A DNA stretch of 63,462 bases from VFMC01 sp044238435 (GTDB taxonomy: Bacteria > Actinomycetota > Acidimicrobiia > Acidimicrobiales > Ilumatobacteraceae). Shown here one piece after another: positions 8,264 through 20,500 of the stretch. Positions within the stretch are counted from its first letter, which is position 1, and each line of letters starts with the position of its first letter. The notes below the pieces were generated by a model. The model was not told the DNA's origin. It saw only the letters and a list, made by a program, of their open reading frames with translations, and searched no databases. The position numbers and the translations under genes were made by a program. The DNA is taken from positions 1 to 63,462 of the forward strand of contig JBIIDH010000006.1 of NCBI GenBank assembly GCA_044238435.1. Reading direction: 5' to 3'.

Positions 8264-8764
8264 GTGGCGATGAGCGACCGAGCCGCAGCCGGCATCCGAG
8301 TGGTGCGTGCCGACCTGGTGGGCACGGTGGTGTTCGTGCTCGTGGCCGCCCTGGGGTTGGCCGTGCGCGACCAGCGGGGTGTGCAGATCGCCATGGCTGC
8401 CGTGTCGATGGGACTCTTCGCCATCGGCGCCGCAGCAGGGCTGGTGGCCTATGTACGTGCCCTCGAACGCTCGCGGGTCGACGAGATCGGTGTCGCCAAC
8501 CTGTTCCTGCTCACTGGCCGTACCGCGCCGGCCGGGGTGAAGCGCACGATGACAGCGCTCCTTGCGGTGCAGGTGGTGGTGGGGTTGGGCGCTGCCATCG
8601 TCGGCGCCGTCGGCCTCACCGACGACGAAGTGAACACGTTGGCGTTCGGCATCCTCGTGCCCATGTTCGGCGTCGGCCTGAACGGTGTGTGGGCGGTGCT
8701 CCACGGCCGCTTCGGACCTCGACTCGAGCGACCTGTCCAACCTTCGAAGCGTCGGATCGACTAG
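8264..8764 (+). CDS. four-helix integral membrane protein of unknown function
   Basis: A 166-residue protein with four predicted membrane helices (about residues 18-36, 42-63, 95-118 and 125-147) and charged ends. Start is the GTG at 8264 or the ATG two codons later (8270); the gene follows pimB by 4 nt. No family motif is clear to me. Its position between a mannosyltransferase and a lipid-binding-type SRPBCC protein suggests an envelope role, but this is only context. Confidence 0.75.
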   Translation: MAMSDRAAAGIRVVRADLVGTVVFVLVAALGLAVRDQRGVQIAMAAVSMGLFAIGAAAGLVAYVRALERSRVDEIGVANLFLLTGRTAPAGVKRTMTALLAVQVVVGLGAAIVGAVGLTDDEVNTLAFGILVPMFGVGLNGVWAVLHGRFGPRLERPVQPSKRRID

Positions 8765-8775
8765 AAAGACGAGCC

Positions 8776-9210
8776 ATGGCAGAACAGGCCACGCAGACCA
8801 CCATCATCGCCGCACCGCTCGACACCGTGTGGTCGATCGCGACCGACATCGAGCGCTATCCCGATTGGGCGAAGGATGTGAAGGACGTCGCCATCCACGA
8901 ACGCGACGACCAGGGCCGGCCCACCGAGGTCGAGTTCCGTGCATCGGCGCTCGGCCGCAGCACGCACTACACCTTGGCGTACGACTACTCGCAGGCGCCC
9001 GCCGCGCTCAGTTGGCGGCTGGTCCGTGGCGACATCATGAGCCGCATCGATGGCGCCTACCACTTCTCGGCCACCGCCGACGGTGGAACCGAGGTGCGCT
9101 ACGACCTCACCATCGACCTGGTGGTGCCGCTGCCCGGCTTCGTGAAGCGCCGTGCCGAGGTGCGCATCCTCAACACGGTGCGCGAACTGAAGACTCGCGC
9201 CGAGTCGTGA
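8776..9210 (+). CDS. SRPBCC (polyketide cyclase/START-like) protein
   Basis: A 144-residue single-domain protein with the N-terminal pattern TTIIAAPLDTVWSIATDIERYPDWAK split over residues 8-33, typical of SRPBCC proteins whose cavity binds hydrophobic ligands. The ATG at 8776 has GAAAGACGAG just before it; longer in-frame versions overlap the membrane gene and lack family similarity. The downstream ROK kinase starts on its stop codon (GTGA overlap). The same kind of protein sits near pimB in mycobacteria. Ligand unknown. Confidence 0.85.
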   Translation: MAEQATQTTIIAAPLDTVWSIATDIERYPDWAKDVKDVAIHERDDQGRPTEVEFRASALGRSTHYTLAYDYSQAPAALSWRLVRGDIMSRIDGAYHFSATADGGTEVRYDLTIDLVVPLPGFVKRRAEVRILNTVRELKTRAES

Positions 9211-10139
9211 CTGCCACCGCCACACGGCGGGTGGGTATCGACGTCGGGGGCACGAAGTGCCTCGGCGTTGCGCTGGGCCCCGACGGCGCCGTGCTCGATC
9301 AGCAACGGGTGCCCACTCCGAACGACCCCGATGCCCTGGTCGAGACGCTGGTCGCCATCACCGCAGCCCTGGGGGCCGAGGATGCGGTCGGCATCGCCGT
9401 GCCGGGTCTCGTGAACCGTGATGGGGTGCTGCTGGCGGCGCCGAACCTCACCCGGGTGACGATGCTGCCGTTGCGCGACCTCGTGGCAGCGCGCAGCGGC
9501 CTGCGGGTGGTGGTCGACAACGACAACACCGTGGCCTGCCTGGCCGAGTGGGTGCTGGGCGCAGGTCGGGGATGTGACGACATGGTGCTGGTGGGCCTCG
9601 GCACCGGGATCGGCGGTGGGTTCGTCTCCGGCGGCCGGTTGCAGCGTGGGCACCACGGCTTCGCCGGTGAGTTCGGGCACATGGTGGTGCAGCCCGACGG
9701 CCTGCTGTGCCCGTGCGGCCAGCGTGGGTGCTGGGAGCGGTACGCCTCGGGCAGCGGCCTGGCACACCTGGCCCGTGAGGTGGCAGCCGAGGGCCGTCTG
9801 GTCGACGTGGTCGCGGCGGTGGGTTCGATCGAGGCCCTCCGGGGCGAGCACATCACCGCGGCGGCCCGGTCGGGTCATCCCGACGCGCTGGAGGTGCTCG
9901 ACCGGTATGCCACCTGGGTCGCGGTGGGTCTGGTGAACCTCACCAACCTGTTCGATCCGGCGCGCATCGTGCTGTCGGGTGGGCTCTCGGCGGAGCCCGA
10001 GCTCTACCTGCCGCCCATCGCGGCGGCCTACGAGCGCACGCTGTTCGCCGGTGGCCTGCGGCCGCGGCCGACGGTGGGCTTCGCCGAACTCGGCCCGCTG
10101 GCGGGCGGGATCGGCGCGGCGCTCTTGGTCGATCTCTGA
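9207..10139 (+). CDS. ROK-family glucokinase
   Basis: A 310-residue sugar kinase, most likely ATP-dependent glucokinase. GIDVGGTKC at the N-terminus is the phosphate-binding loop, VDNDNTVACLAEW holds the catalytic Asp, GLGTGIGGGFVSGG and the ROK signature with the zinc site CPCGQRGCWE follow, then LSGGLS near the C-terminus. Start is GTG 9207 overlapping the SRPBCC stop by 4 nt. A second ROK kinase lies at 36123-36989. Sugar specificity is inferred from the family's ExGH motif (EFGHMVV), which fits glucose-type substrates. Confidence 0.9.
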   Translation: MTATATRRVGIDVGGTKCLGVALGPDGAVLDQQRVPTPNDPDALVETLVAITAALGAEDAVGIAVPGLVNRDGVLLAAPNLTRVTMLPLRDLVAARSGLRVVVDNDNTVACLAEWVLGAGRGCDDMVLVGLGTGIGGGFVSGGRLQRGHHGFAGEFGHMVVQPDGLLCPCGQRGCWERYASGSGLAHLAREVAAEGRLVDVVAAVGSIEALRGEHITAAARSGHPDALEVLDRYATWVAVGLVNLTNLFDPARIVLSGGLSAEPELYLPPIAAAYERTLFAGGLRPRPTVGFAELGPLAGGIGAALLVDL

Positions 10140-10149
10140 GCGGCGATGC

Positions 10150-10653
10150 TCAGGCAGGCCGGTAGTTCAGGCGCGCCTGTTCGATCTCGCGCCACGCTGC
10201 ATCGCGACCGGCGAGGCCGGCGGTCGACGCACTCTTGCCCGGCTCGAGCGCTTTGTACACCTCGAAGAAGTGCTGGATCTCGGCCACCAGTTGCGGGGTG
10301 AGGTCGTCGAGGTCGTGCACATCGGCCCAGCGGGGCTCGCGTGGGGGCACGCAGATGACCTTGGCGTCGTCGCCGGCCTCGTCGTGCATGTACAGCACGC
10401 CGACGGGACGGGCTTGCACCCACACGCCGGGGTACACCGGGTCTTCGAGCAGGACCAACGCGTCGAGCGGGTCGCCGTCGCCGCCGAGGGTGTCGGGGAT
10501 GAACCCGTAATCTGCCGGGTACGTGGTGGCGGTGAACAGGCGCCGGTCGAGGTAGACGCGGCCGGTCTCGTGGTCGATCTCGTACTTGTTGCGGCTCCCG
10601 CGGGGGATTTCGATCACGACGTGGATGCAGCCGTCAGGAAGGGGATTGGCCAT
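10150..10653 (-). CDS. ppa: inorganic pyrophosphatase (family I)
   Basis: Hydrolyses pyrophosphate to phosphate with Mg2+, pulling biosynthetic reactions forward. The 167-residue protein has the family I features EIPRGSRNKYEID, ADYGFIPDTLGGDGDPLDALV (split: YGFIP then the DGDPLD active-site motif) and DDAKVICVP. The ATG at 10653 gives the usual N-terminus; an ATG five codons upstream is less likely. It converges on the glucokinase with only 10 nt between the stops, and is divergent from the ACT-domain gene; the 10654-10767 interval must hold both promoters, but no convincing pair of boxes stands out. Confidence 0.95.
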   Translation of the reverse strand: MANPLPDGCIHVVIEIPRGSRNKYEIDHETGRVYLDRRLFTATTYPADYGFIPDTLGGDGDPLDALVLLEDPVYPGVWVQARPVGVLYMHDEAGDDAKVICVPPREPRWADVHDLDDLTPQLVAEIQHFFEVYKALEPGKSASTAGLAGRDAAWREIEQARLNYRPA

Positions 10654-10767
10654 ACCCCATGATCGCACACACGGGTCTGTCGCTCAGGTTGTCGCCGGAG
10701 GGCTGTTCACACTGCCGTCACACCGCTGTGACCGGGTGGGTCGTGGTCGTCGATACCGTTCACAGCC

Positions 10768-11415
10768 ATGAACGGCGACGAACCCTCGGTGACGTGCGTG
10801 GTGCGGCTGTGGCTGCCCGACCGCCCGGGTGCGCTCGGCCAGGTGGCCAGCCGTGTGGGGTCGCTGCGTGGCGACGTGGTGGGTATCGACATCCTCGAAC
10901 GCGGTGGCGGCCGGGCTGTCGACGAACTGACGCTCAGCCTGCCCGACCCCGGGCTCATCGACCTGCTGCTCACCGAGATCGGCCAGGTCGACGGGGTGGC
11001 GGTGGAAGACATCTGGGTGGTCGACGGTGAACGGCCCGACGCCGGCGTGGTTGCCCTCACGGTGGCGGCAGAGGTGGCCGGGGCGCCGGTCGATCAGCGG
11101 TTCGACGTGCTGGTTCGCGGTCTGCTGTCGGCCCTCGGCGCGCAATGGGCCGTCGTGATCGATGGCGACACGCCGCTGGTCACAATGGGTCCGGTGCCCG
11201 ATCTCGGCTGGCTGTCGGCCTTCCTCGCCGGCAGCCGTCATCTCGTCGCCGACGCTGCGCCGGGCGATCTGGCGTGGGCGCCGTTGGGTGACGAGTCGAC
11301 CGCGACCGTGGTGATCGGTCGCTCAGGCCGCCCGTTCCACGCCCGCGAGCGCCAGCATGTGTCACTCTTGGGGCGGATCGCCGGCACGCTGACGGCCGAT
11401 CTCAAGGTTTCTTGA
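10768..11415 (+). CDS. ACT-domain protein
   Basis: A 215-residue soluble protein. Residues about 8-80 form an ACT domain (VVRLWLPDRPGALGQVASRVG, split at the conserved DRPGxL), the small-molecule binding fold seen in amino-acid-regulated enzymes. The remaining 130 residues, ending RERQHVSLLGRIAG, resemble a GAF-like half but without a clear family call. Similar stand-alone proteins in actinobacteria are of unknown function and are thought to sense amino acids. The gene ends 89 nt before the giant DUF11 gene. Confidence 0.7.
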   Translation: MNGDEPSVTCVVRLWLPDRPGALGQVASRVGSLRGDVVGIDILERGGGRAVDELTLSLPDPGLIDLLLTEIGQVDGVAVEDIWVVDGERPDAGVVALTVAAEVAGAPVDQRFDVLVRGLLSALGAQWAVVIDGDTPLVTMGPVPDLGWLSAFLAGSRHLVADAAPGDLAWAPLGDESTATVVIGRSGRPFHARERQHVSLLGRIAGTLTADLKVS

Positions 11416-11446
11416 CACGACGCGGCGTGGCCGGACACATTTTTCG

Positions 11447-11475
11447 TTGACATTCGCCCTCGTCACCGGACAGTC
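11447..11475 (+). promoter_or_regulatory. candidate promoter of the giant DUF11 gene
   Basis: TTGACA at 11447-11452 is a perfect -35 hexamer; the -10 region 16-17 nt downstream (GACAGT/ACAGTC) is poor. A second TTGACA at 11412-11417 overlaps the end of the ACT gene. AGGA at about 11494-11497 precedes the GTG start. Confidence 0.35.
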
Positions 11476-11504
11476 GTCTGCAGCGACGAGCAAAGGACGA
11501 TGGT

Positions 11505-14500
11505 GTGGCGCTGAGTGGTCCACGGATGGGACGCCTCCTCGGATTCGCGGCCGGTACGACCGGCCTTGTCGCCGTCGCGCTCGAAATCGTTGCCCGCGGG
11601 CAGATCCACTGGCTCCTCTTCGTTCCGGCCGTGCTGCTGCAGGTGTTCATGGTGGTGCGTCTCGGCCTGCTGGTGGCGGTGTCGCGGCCGCTGCGGGGCG
11701 ACCGGCGCCCGCGGCTGAGCGAGGCGCAGGCCGCCAAGGTGGTGGCCGCCACCGAGGTGGCAGTCATCGCTGCAGGCGAGTCGGCCCCGACCATCCGTAC
11801 CGCGCTGGTCGCTGCCGTCGACGCCGTTCCGGCGGGCCGGGTGCTGCTGGTGAGTGCCGATCCGCGGCACGAGGAGCTCGCCGGTCGCCTCGGAGTGCGG
11901 TGGTGCCCGGCTGAGCCCGGCTGGCACGCCGGTGTCGAGACGGCGGTCGCCTCGGCCTCGACGACGTTCCTGGCCATCACCTCTGCCTCGACGGCCGTGG
12001 TGCCGCGTACCCTCACGGCGCTGGCTCGCTACATCGATCGGCGCTGCGCCTGGGTGCAGACGCTGGCGGTGGCCCCCGAGCAGCGGCGGCCGCTCGAGCA
12101 CCTCGACCAACTCCTGGTCGGTCCATCCGTCGATGCCCGCAGGGCTGCGGCCTGGACCGGTGCCGGATCGCTGGTGGTGGTGGCGGCCCTCCGCTCGGTG
12201 GGTCTCGAGCAGGGAACCCTCGGGGCCACCATCGCGCTGCAGTCGCGCGGCTGGCACGGCCGTGGTGTGCGGGGCACGCTGGCGCTGGCGCAGGGCGATC
12301 CGTCGGTGTCGGCCGCTGCCGAACAGTCGGTCGACACCGTGGCGCGTCGCCTCCGGGTGCTGGGCACCCGTCGGTCGCCGCTGTGGGCCCGGCGTGTACC
12401 GCTCGACCAGCGTCTCGTGCACCTCCGCACCCTCGTCGACGATCTCGCCGGTTCGGCCTACGCGCTGGCAGTGGCTGTGGCCGTCGGCGCCCTGCTGACG
12501 GGCATCGTGCCCGTCCCGGTGAACACCACCGTGTTGCTCGCTCTGCTGATTACCGCTGGGCTCGCAGCGGCGGCGCGTTGGATGATGTCGTCGGGCCTGC
12601 TGCGGCCCGGAACATTGCTGCAATCGGCCGCCGACGACCTCGTCGTGTCGATCGCCGCGCTGGCCCGGGCCATCGGCATCGGTGGTCGCCGACCGGTCGC
12701 TGCGGTTGAGTTCGACAACGTGGCCGGCCGCGACCAGCGAGCCGCGATGCGCACCCGTCGCGGGGCGATGGTGGCCGTGGTGGCTCTCGAGCTGGCGTTG
12801 GTGGCACGGGCCGTGCTGTCGATCGTGGGCGATGCCGACGGAACGAAGGGTGTCGATCTGGCGCTGCTGGTGGGCGGTGTGGCGGTGCTCGTGCCGTTGC
12901 TCACAGCGGTGAAGCTGATCGTCCGGGCCCGCTATCTCCGCTCGAGTCGCCGTGCGCCGGCCCCGATGCGAGCGCTGATCGGACCGCACCAGGCTCAGGT
13001 GGTCGACCTCGGTGCTGATGGCATCGGTCTCGTCACCTCCGCAGTGGTCGACCTGCTCAGCACGGTCACGTTGCGGCTGATGCCGGGCGACCGGGCACCG
13101 ATCGACCTTCGCGGCCAGGTGGTGCGGGCGCGCTCGGTGTCGGGCGGCACGCTGGTGGGTGTGCGGTTGATCGGCGGTATCGGTCGGCGGGCGATGGACG
13201 AGTACGTCCGGCTGTGGATCGACCGGGTGTCGCGCACGGCGATCGAGTGGCCGCACGTGCAGCGCGATGCGGCCGAGCGCGTGGTGGTGCGTCCGCCCGG
13301 GCTCACCTTCGCGCGCGTCGCCACCGTGTTCACCTTGCTGACGGTAGGGGTCGCCAACCTCCCTCCGTACGGCACCGGCGTCGCTGCTCCTCCCACCGGC
13401 GGGTTCACCGTCTCGGTGCGGAGTTCGTCGACCGTGTTGTACGGGTCGGAGCTGACGGTCTCGGTGACCGCGTGCAACGGTAGCGCCAGCCCGTTGTACA
13501 ACACGGCGGTGCGCGAGGTGCTGCCGGTCGGCGTGTCGTACGTCGCCGGATCGGCCTCGCCCGCGCCCACGCGTACGTTGTTGAACCAGCCGACTGCAGG
13601 TTCGACGACCTTGATCTGGCAACCGCTCGCCGACCTCCCGGTCGGTGCCTGTGTGCCGCTGTCGTTCCGGGTGTCGCACAATGCAGTGCCGACCGACAAC
13701 GGTGTGCTGCGCGTGGGCAGTGTCGTCACCGATGGCATCGGTGTGTACGCCAACACCGACTCGACCATCAGCCCGCAGTTCAGTGCGGCCAATGGCACAC
13801 CGTCGTCGGCGTTCCTGCCCACTCAGCTTGTCGCCAGCGGATCCATCTCGTCGACCATTGTTCCGATCACGATCGCGAAGGATGTGACGAGTGGGTCGAC
13901 CAACGTGCTGCGCGGCGTGCACGCGCAGCCGCTCGAGTATCGGCTCCGGGTGACCAACAACTCGGTGGCGGCGACCAACGCGGTCACTGTCGACGACTAC
14001 CTGCCGGCGGAGCTCGAGTTCCTCGGCTGCGGCACGGTCGACTCATCGGCACCGGGCTTCGTGGAGTACGAGGGTGCGCCTCGACTCGACGTGAGTACAC
14101 CCGATGTGACGAGCAACTGCGTCGTGCCGACGCTGGTGCAGCACGAGTCGGTCGACCCCGATGGAGCAGGGCCGATCCCTGCCGGCTACTACACCCATCT
14201 GCGCTGGACGCTCAGCAACCTGGCCCCGTCGGCCTCGGTCACCATCCGGTATGCGGCCGGCGTGCCGAACCGGGCGAACGCAGTGCCGCCTGCGCCGACG
14301 ACGACCGTGCCGGAGACCACGACGACCGTGCCGGAGACCACGACGACCGTGCCGGAGACCACGACGACCGTGCCGGAGACCACGACGACCGTGCCGGAGA
14401 CCACGACGACCGAGCTGGCCACCACGACGACCGAGGCGCCCTCGACGACGGCTGGGTCGACGACGACCGAGGCGCCGACGACCACGGTGGCACCGACGAC

Positions 14501-17500
14501 CACGGTGGCGCCGACGACCACGGTGGCACCGACGACGACCACGACGACGCTGTTCCTGCCCACGGCGAACCTCGAGAACAACACCGGCTCGAGTACCGGG
14601 GGTGCGCCGCTGACGCTCGTGAACGTGGCGTCGGTCACCGGCACCTACACCGGGTTCAGCCCCACCGGTGCAGGCGCACGCCAATGGGCATCGAGCACGG
14701 CATCGATCACCAGCAATGACGCCCTGGTCACTCTCGCGGCATGCAATGCCACTCCGGCGTCAGTCGGGTCCACCACCACGACCGGCTGCCCCAACGGGGT
14801 GTCCGACGGAGGCGTCACGACCTGGACGTTGCAGGCGAGGACATCCGAGTACCGGCGACTCGACACGGCGGTCGCGCGGACGGCGCTCGGCGACGGCCTC
14901 GCGTATCGTGCAGGTACGGCCCGGTTCGTCATCGGTGCGACGACCGTGACGGCGTTCGAACCGGTTGTCGCGAGCAATGCCGACGGCACCCAGTCGCTCG
15001 TGTGGGACCTCGCTGTGCTGCTCGACGAGCCGACGCGTGCTGCCCTTGCAGAGGCCGATGCTGCGTTCACCGTGCAGTTCGACACGACCACGCTCGGCAC
15101 GTACCGGGCGTCGGGTCGTCCGGTGCTCGTGTTCGACCGGCTCTCGGCCACGACGACGCTGAGCGGTGTCACTGCGGGTATCCGCGCCGACACCGGTGGC
15201 TCACCCACCGAGGTGACCGCCACCGCGACGGCGAGCATCGGGTCGACCTGGGCGAACAGCCTGGCTGGTTCGGGAGTCGGCGCGCTTCGGATCACCCCGC
15301 TGCTCGGCACCGCTGCCGCAACGGTGGCGGGCGGTGAGCAGTGCGCAGCCGGCGATTCGGGAGTGGCCGGCGACACTGCGCCGCGCTATCGCCCCGGCGA
15401 TCTGGCGTGTCTCGACGTCGCCATCACGTTCCCCACCGGTGTGCAGGTGCGTGATGCGGAGGTGGCGGTGACGTTGCCCGGCAACGCTGCCTACCAGTGG
15501 TACAGACCATTTGACGACCACACCACCGGCTCAGAACTCCTGGTCGGCGGCACCCCGGCGCTCGGCGGCACGGTGACGTTCCGACTGGGGACCACTCCGT
15601 CGGCGGTGCCCCGGTACACCGGCTCGGGCCAGGTGTTCCACGTGCTGTTGGCCGTGCGCATCCAGACCAACCCGATGCTGAACACGGCAGGTCTGTACAC
15701 GTACTCCGGCCGTGCATCCGGTACCGGCACCGATGGCACAGCGACCTCGCAGCGACGCGACCTCGTGGTCCGCACCGTCACCCCGAACGTGGGTGTCTCG
15801 ATCGGCCTGGTGAACGTGGTGCGCGGCAGCTCCTCCTTGGGCGGTTTCCCGACCGCCGGCCTCACGTCGTCGAACGTTCTGGGCCGCGACGACGTGGTCA
15901 CCCTTCGCGCCGACATCGGCAATGCCGCAGTGCAGCAACCCGACCCGGCCGTACCCGGTACGGCTCGTGTCGAGCCCAGTGGTGGGCAGGTGGGCGATGC
16001 GCTCGATGTGCGCATGCAGGTGAGCCTGCCGAGCACGATGAACTGCTCGATGCTGTCGCCGACCGACCTGGCATCGAATGTGAGCGCGACGTTCGTGCTC
16101 CGATCGGGCGCGCTGCCGCTGGCGACCTCGCCGACCGCGGCGCTGGCCGATCTGACGTGCACCGGTTCGGTGTTCAGGTTCACCATCCCGCTGCTCCCAG
16201 CCGGGTACGACCTACGCGTGTGGTTCTCGCTGTCGGTGCCGGGCGATGCCGGATCCGACTCGTGGTACGTGCCCGAGGCGGGCGTCCGACAGTTCACCGA
16301 CCGGGCGACCACCCTCTATGTGCCGCAGTCGAACATCGATTCGACACTGACAGCGTCGGCCAACTGGTTGAGTCTGAAGCAGTCGCGTTCGCTGTCGACG
16401 GCGTCGGGAAGCGTGACCCGGACGGTTACCAGCAGCGTCGTGGAGACCGGGAACTCCGCGTCGCAGGCAACCATCGGTGAGACGGTGACGTACACGGTGG
16501 TGCTGTCGCTGCCGGCGAGGTCGGCCGTGTACCAATCGGTCGCGTCGAGCTCGCTGCCTGCGAGCCTCGACTACGTCGAGGGCACAGCAGAGGTCATCTC
16601 GTCGCCGCTCTCTCCGTCGGCGTTCGGTGCGACCGGTGAGCCGACCGGGTGGGATCTCGCCGAGACGGCGAACGGCTGGTCGTTGACCCTGCCGAGTGAT
16701 TCGACGGGTTGGCGCAACGACGGTGCGACTCCGATTGCGGTGACGGTCCGCTACCAGGCGGTGGTGGTCGACGCGCCCGGCAACGTGGCAGGCGTCGCGC
16801 TGAACGACGCAGCGACGTGGCGGTGGAACACCCTGTCGGGTGCCGGGCCGGTGGCGACGAAGACCGCCACCGCCACGCCCGTGACGCTGGTGGAGCCGGG
16901 CCTGGCGATCACGCGGTCGCTGGGTGGCTCGGCAGTCCTCCTCGGAGGCTCGACGCTCTCGGTGTCGCTGCTCGTCGTCAACGCATCGGGCGTCTCGAAG
17001 GCCAACGACCTGTCGGTCACCGAGTGCGTCCCGGCCGGGCTGGGCGCGCCGACACCCGTGGCGCCCGCAGGGTGGAGTGCTTCGGTCGGCGTCCCCGGAT
17101 CGTGTGCCGAGGGCGGCCGCCTGCTGACCTTCACGGCCGGCACCATGGCCCCCGCCTCCCAGGCGGCGCTGGGCTACAGCGCCGCACTGGAGGTGCCCGG
17201 TGTCGCCGGCCAACAACTGGCGTTGAGCGGCACGATGTCGGTCTGGTCGTTGCCGAGCGGCGCGTCGATCCGCAGGACGTATCAGCGCACGACCACCGGT
17301 ACCGCCAGCGCGTCGATCGACTCGGTGCAATTGTCGGGGGTGAGTGCGCCGGGTCAGGCAGCCCGCGGCCAGTCCGTCGAGCAGACGTTCACCGTTGTCG
17401 TACCCGCCAACACGCGGGTGTTCGACGCGACGGCGACGGCGACGGTGGCGAGCGATCTCACCATTGCCGGCTACAGCGCCGTCGCCCCGGTGTACGGTCC

Positions 17501-20500
17501 GGGCTGTTCGGTGCCCGGGACGGTCGGCCACACGATCACGCCCTCGGGTCAGGCGGCGGGATGGTTCCTGGGCGATGTCGTCGCCGGTGCCGAGCAGTGT
17601 GTGGTCACGTTGGGTCTGCGCACCACGGTCCGTTCGGTCGCAACCCTCGGGGCGGAGCTGCCCACGACTGTTGCGCTGGCGTGGGGCTTGATCGACCGCG
17701 ACGCCGATCGCACGACGTTGTCGACATCGGGTCTCGACCGCGCCCTCACCGCGGCGACGTTGGTGACCGTGGTGTCGCCTGCGGTCACGATCGGGCGGAG
17801 CGTCGATGATGTCGACCGACTCGTGGAGGGTGGCCAATCGGTGGCGCACACCATCACCGTGGCGAATGCCGGGAACAGCGCGGCGTACGACATCGAACTC
17901 ACCGAGGCGGTGCCCGGCGGTCTCGCAGCAACCGATACGTTCGGTGGCACCTGCGAGGGGGCGGCGTCGCCGGTGAACGCCGGCTCGCTGACGTGGACCC
18001 TCGCAACGAGTGGAACCGGCCTGCAGCCGGGCGAGTCCTGCACGATCACCTACCGTTCGCTGCTCTCGGCGGCCACGGCGCTCACCGACGGCCAGACGCT
18101 GGTGTCGACGGCCACGGTGAACCGCTACTTCGGAGTCGCGGGCGACGCAGCACTGCCCGCCGACCAGCAGGTGACCTACACCGGGCAGTCGGCAGCCGTC
18201 ACCCTGACGGCGGTCCGGCCCACACTGCGCATCGATCTCACTGCCACCGACGGCAGCGAACGGGTGGCGGCTCGTCTGGGTGCGCCGACGGGGTGGAAGG
18301 TCGTGGTGTCGAACGTGTCGACCGCCGGGCCCCGCATCGCCCACGGGGTCGACGTGGTGACGACGCTGCCCCCGAACTGGACCTTCACCGATGTGACGGG
18401 GATCTCACCCGCGCGATGCACCGTGATGCCCGTTCTGGCGACTGTCGAGCAGGTGCAGACCATCACCTGGACGAACCTCTGCGATCTGGCTCCGGGCGAG
18501 GTGCTCACCATCGATTACCAGGCCACGCCCCAACTCGCTGCCGTCACCACGCCGGGCCTCGTCGACGGCGCCGGGAACCGCATCGTGCACGACACGTCGG
18601 CCGCGCTGAGCGCCGAGGATGCAGGCGGCACCACACTGGGGTCGGCCGCGAACGGTGCCGGGGCGACGCTCGAGTCGGTGGATCTGCAGGTGCTCACCAC
18701 CGATGCCAGCGCTGCCGACGACGGCACCCCGGGCAGCCCGGGTTTCGTGCTGGGTGTGGCCGGCTCGTACTACGTCGACGTGAAGAACAATGGCCCCGAT
18801 CCGGTCAACAGTGTCGTCACGGTCACCGACACCCCGCCCGCCGGCTTCGTCGTCACCTCGGCGACCGGAACGGGGTGGGCCTGCACCGTGGCCGCGACCG
18901 TCGTGTGCACGAACCCGGTCCCGGTGGCCGTGGGCGCGAGCCTGCCCCGAATCACCATCACCGGAGTGCCCACCGACGCCGCGCTGAACGACGCCGATGG
19001 CGACGGCAATCCGCACACGGGCCTGGTGGTGAACCAGGTGTCGGTATCGAGCGGCCAGCCCGATCGCCGCTCGACCAATGACAGTGACTCCGAGCCGACG
19101 CCGGTGCGCCGCCTCAGCGACATGGCCATCAGCGCAGCGTGGTCGCCGGCCACCCCACTGGTGGCCGGTGCCGAGGTCGTCGCCACCATCACCGTCGTCG
19201 CCAACGGCCCCTCGGCAGCGGTGGGGCCGGTATCGGTGGTCGACGACCTGCCCACCGGCTTGCGGCTGGTGCGCGTGCGCGGCACCGGATGGAACTGCAG
19301 CGCATCTCGTGTCGGAACGGGCTACTCGGCCGAGGCCAACCTGAACGGGCGGATCGACTGCTCGCGCTCGCTGGTCGGGGTGGCCGCCTCGACCGTGTTC
19401 GACCCCCTCGAGGTGACGGTGCAGATCGACCCCACCAGCATGTCGGCGACCACGCTCAGCGCTGTCGTGAACCATGCCAACGACCCCGAACCGGGCAACA
19501 ACGCGGTGACGGTGTCGGGAGCGACCTCGCTGACGTCGGGGCTGACGGTGCATGTCGACGACGGTGGAGCGCAGTTCACCGTCGGCCAGCGCGACGCCAC
19601 GGTGATGGTGGTCGCCACCAACCAGGGGCCGTCGGTGGAGCTCGGCCCGGTGCTGGCCCGTACCGACTTTCCCGTGGGTCTGGTGCCACAGCGGGTGGAG
19701 GCAGAGGGCTGGTCGTGCACCACGACGAACCGGGCTGTCGCCGGCGGCACCGCGGCGCGTGTGTCGTGCACCTGGGTCGGCTCCGACTCGACGCCCGATG
19801 CGGTGGGCGTCGGCGAGGTGCTGCCCACGATCGCAGTAGTCCTCGCAGTACAGCCCGCTGCAGCGGTGTCGAGTGATCCCGATTCCGCCAACCTCGTCCG
19901 TGCCGAGACCACACTCACCGGTACGGCCACCCCGGATGCCCAGACCGACGGTGTCGACACCCCGGTGTCGCCGCAAGCCGATGTGACGGTGGCCGTGGGT
20001 CCTGCCGATACCGACCCCTGGCGGGTGGGCGACACCGGCGGATACGCCGTCGTCGTCACCAACAACGGTCCGAGCCCGGAGTACGGGCCGATCACCGTCA
20101 GCAAGCCCATCCCTGTCGGAGCGACGTTCGTGTCGGGCCGTGGCGACGGTTGGTCGTGCCAGGTGGATCGCGGTGCCGCCGAGGTGGTCGACGTGGTCAC
20201 CTGCACCCACGGCCGACCCGCCGGACTGGGACGGAACGAGGCGCTGCTGGCGGCGGGTGAGTCGTTGTCGCCGCTGGTGATCGACGTCGCCGTGGGGCCC
20301 GGGTTGCTGCCGGGCGCATCGGTGAACCCGGTCACCGTCAACGGTACGGCTGCGGTGAAGGGCGCCACCGACGCGGTGTGGGCGTCGGTGAGCGACCAGG
20401 TGTCGGTAGTGGCTGTCGCCGACCTGTCGGTGGACCGCAGCGGTGAGGCGAACATGCTGCCCGTCGGCGAGCAGGCCACGTACGCGGTGCGCATCACCAA

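Noticed and set aside
14307..14537. Regular direct repeats that could suggest a CRISPR array
   Set aside because: Units are 18-21 nt, contiguous without spacers, and in frame within a coding region.
14189..14644. Minus-strand frame full of Val runs (VVVVSGTVVVV)
   Set aside because: Reverse reading of the Thr/Pro repeat tract in the giant gene; the pattern is forced by the repeats.
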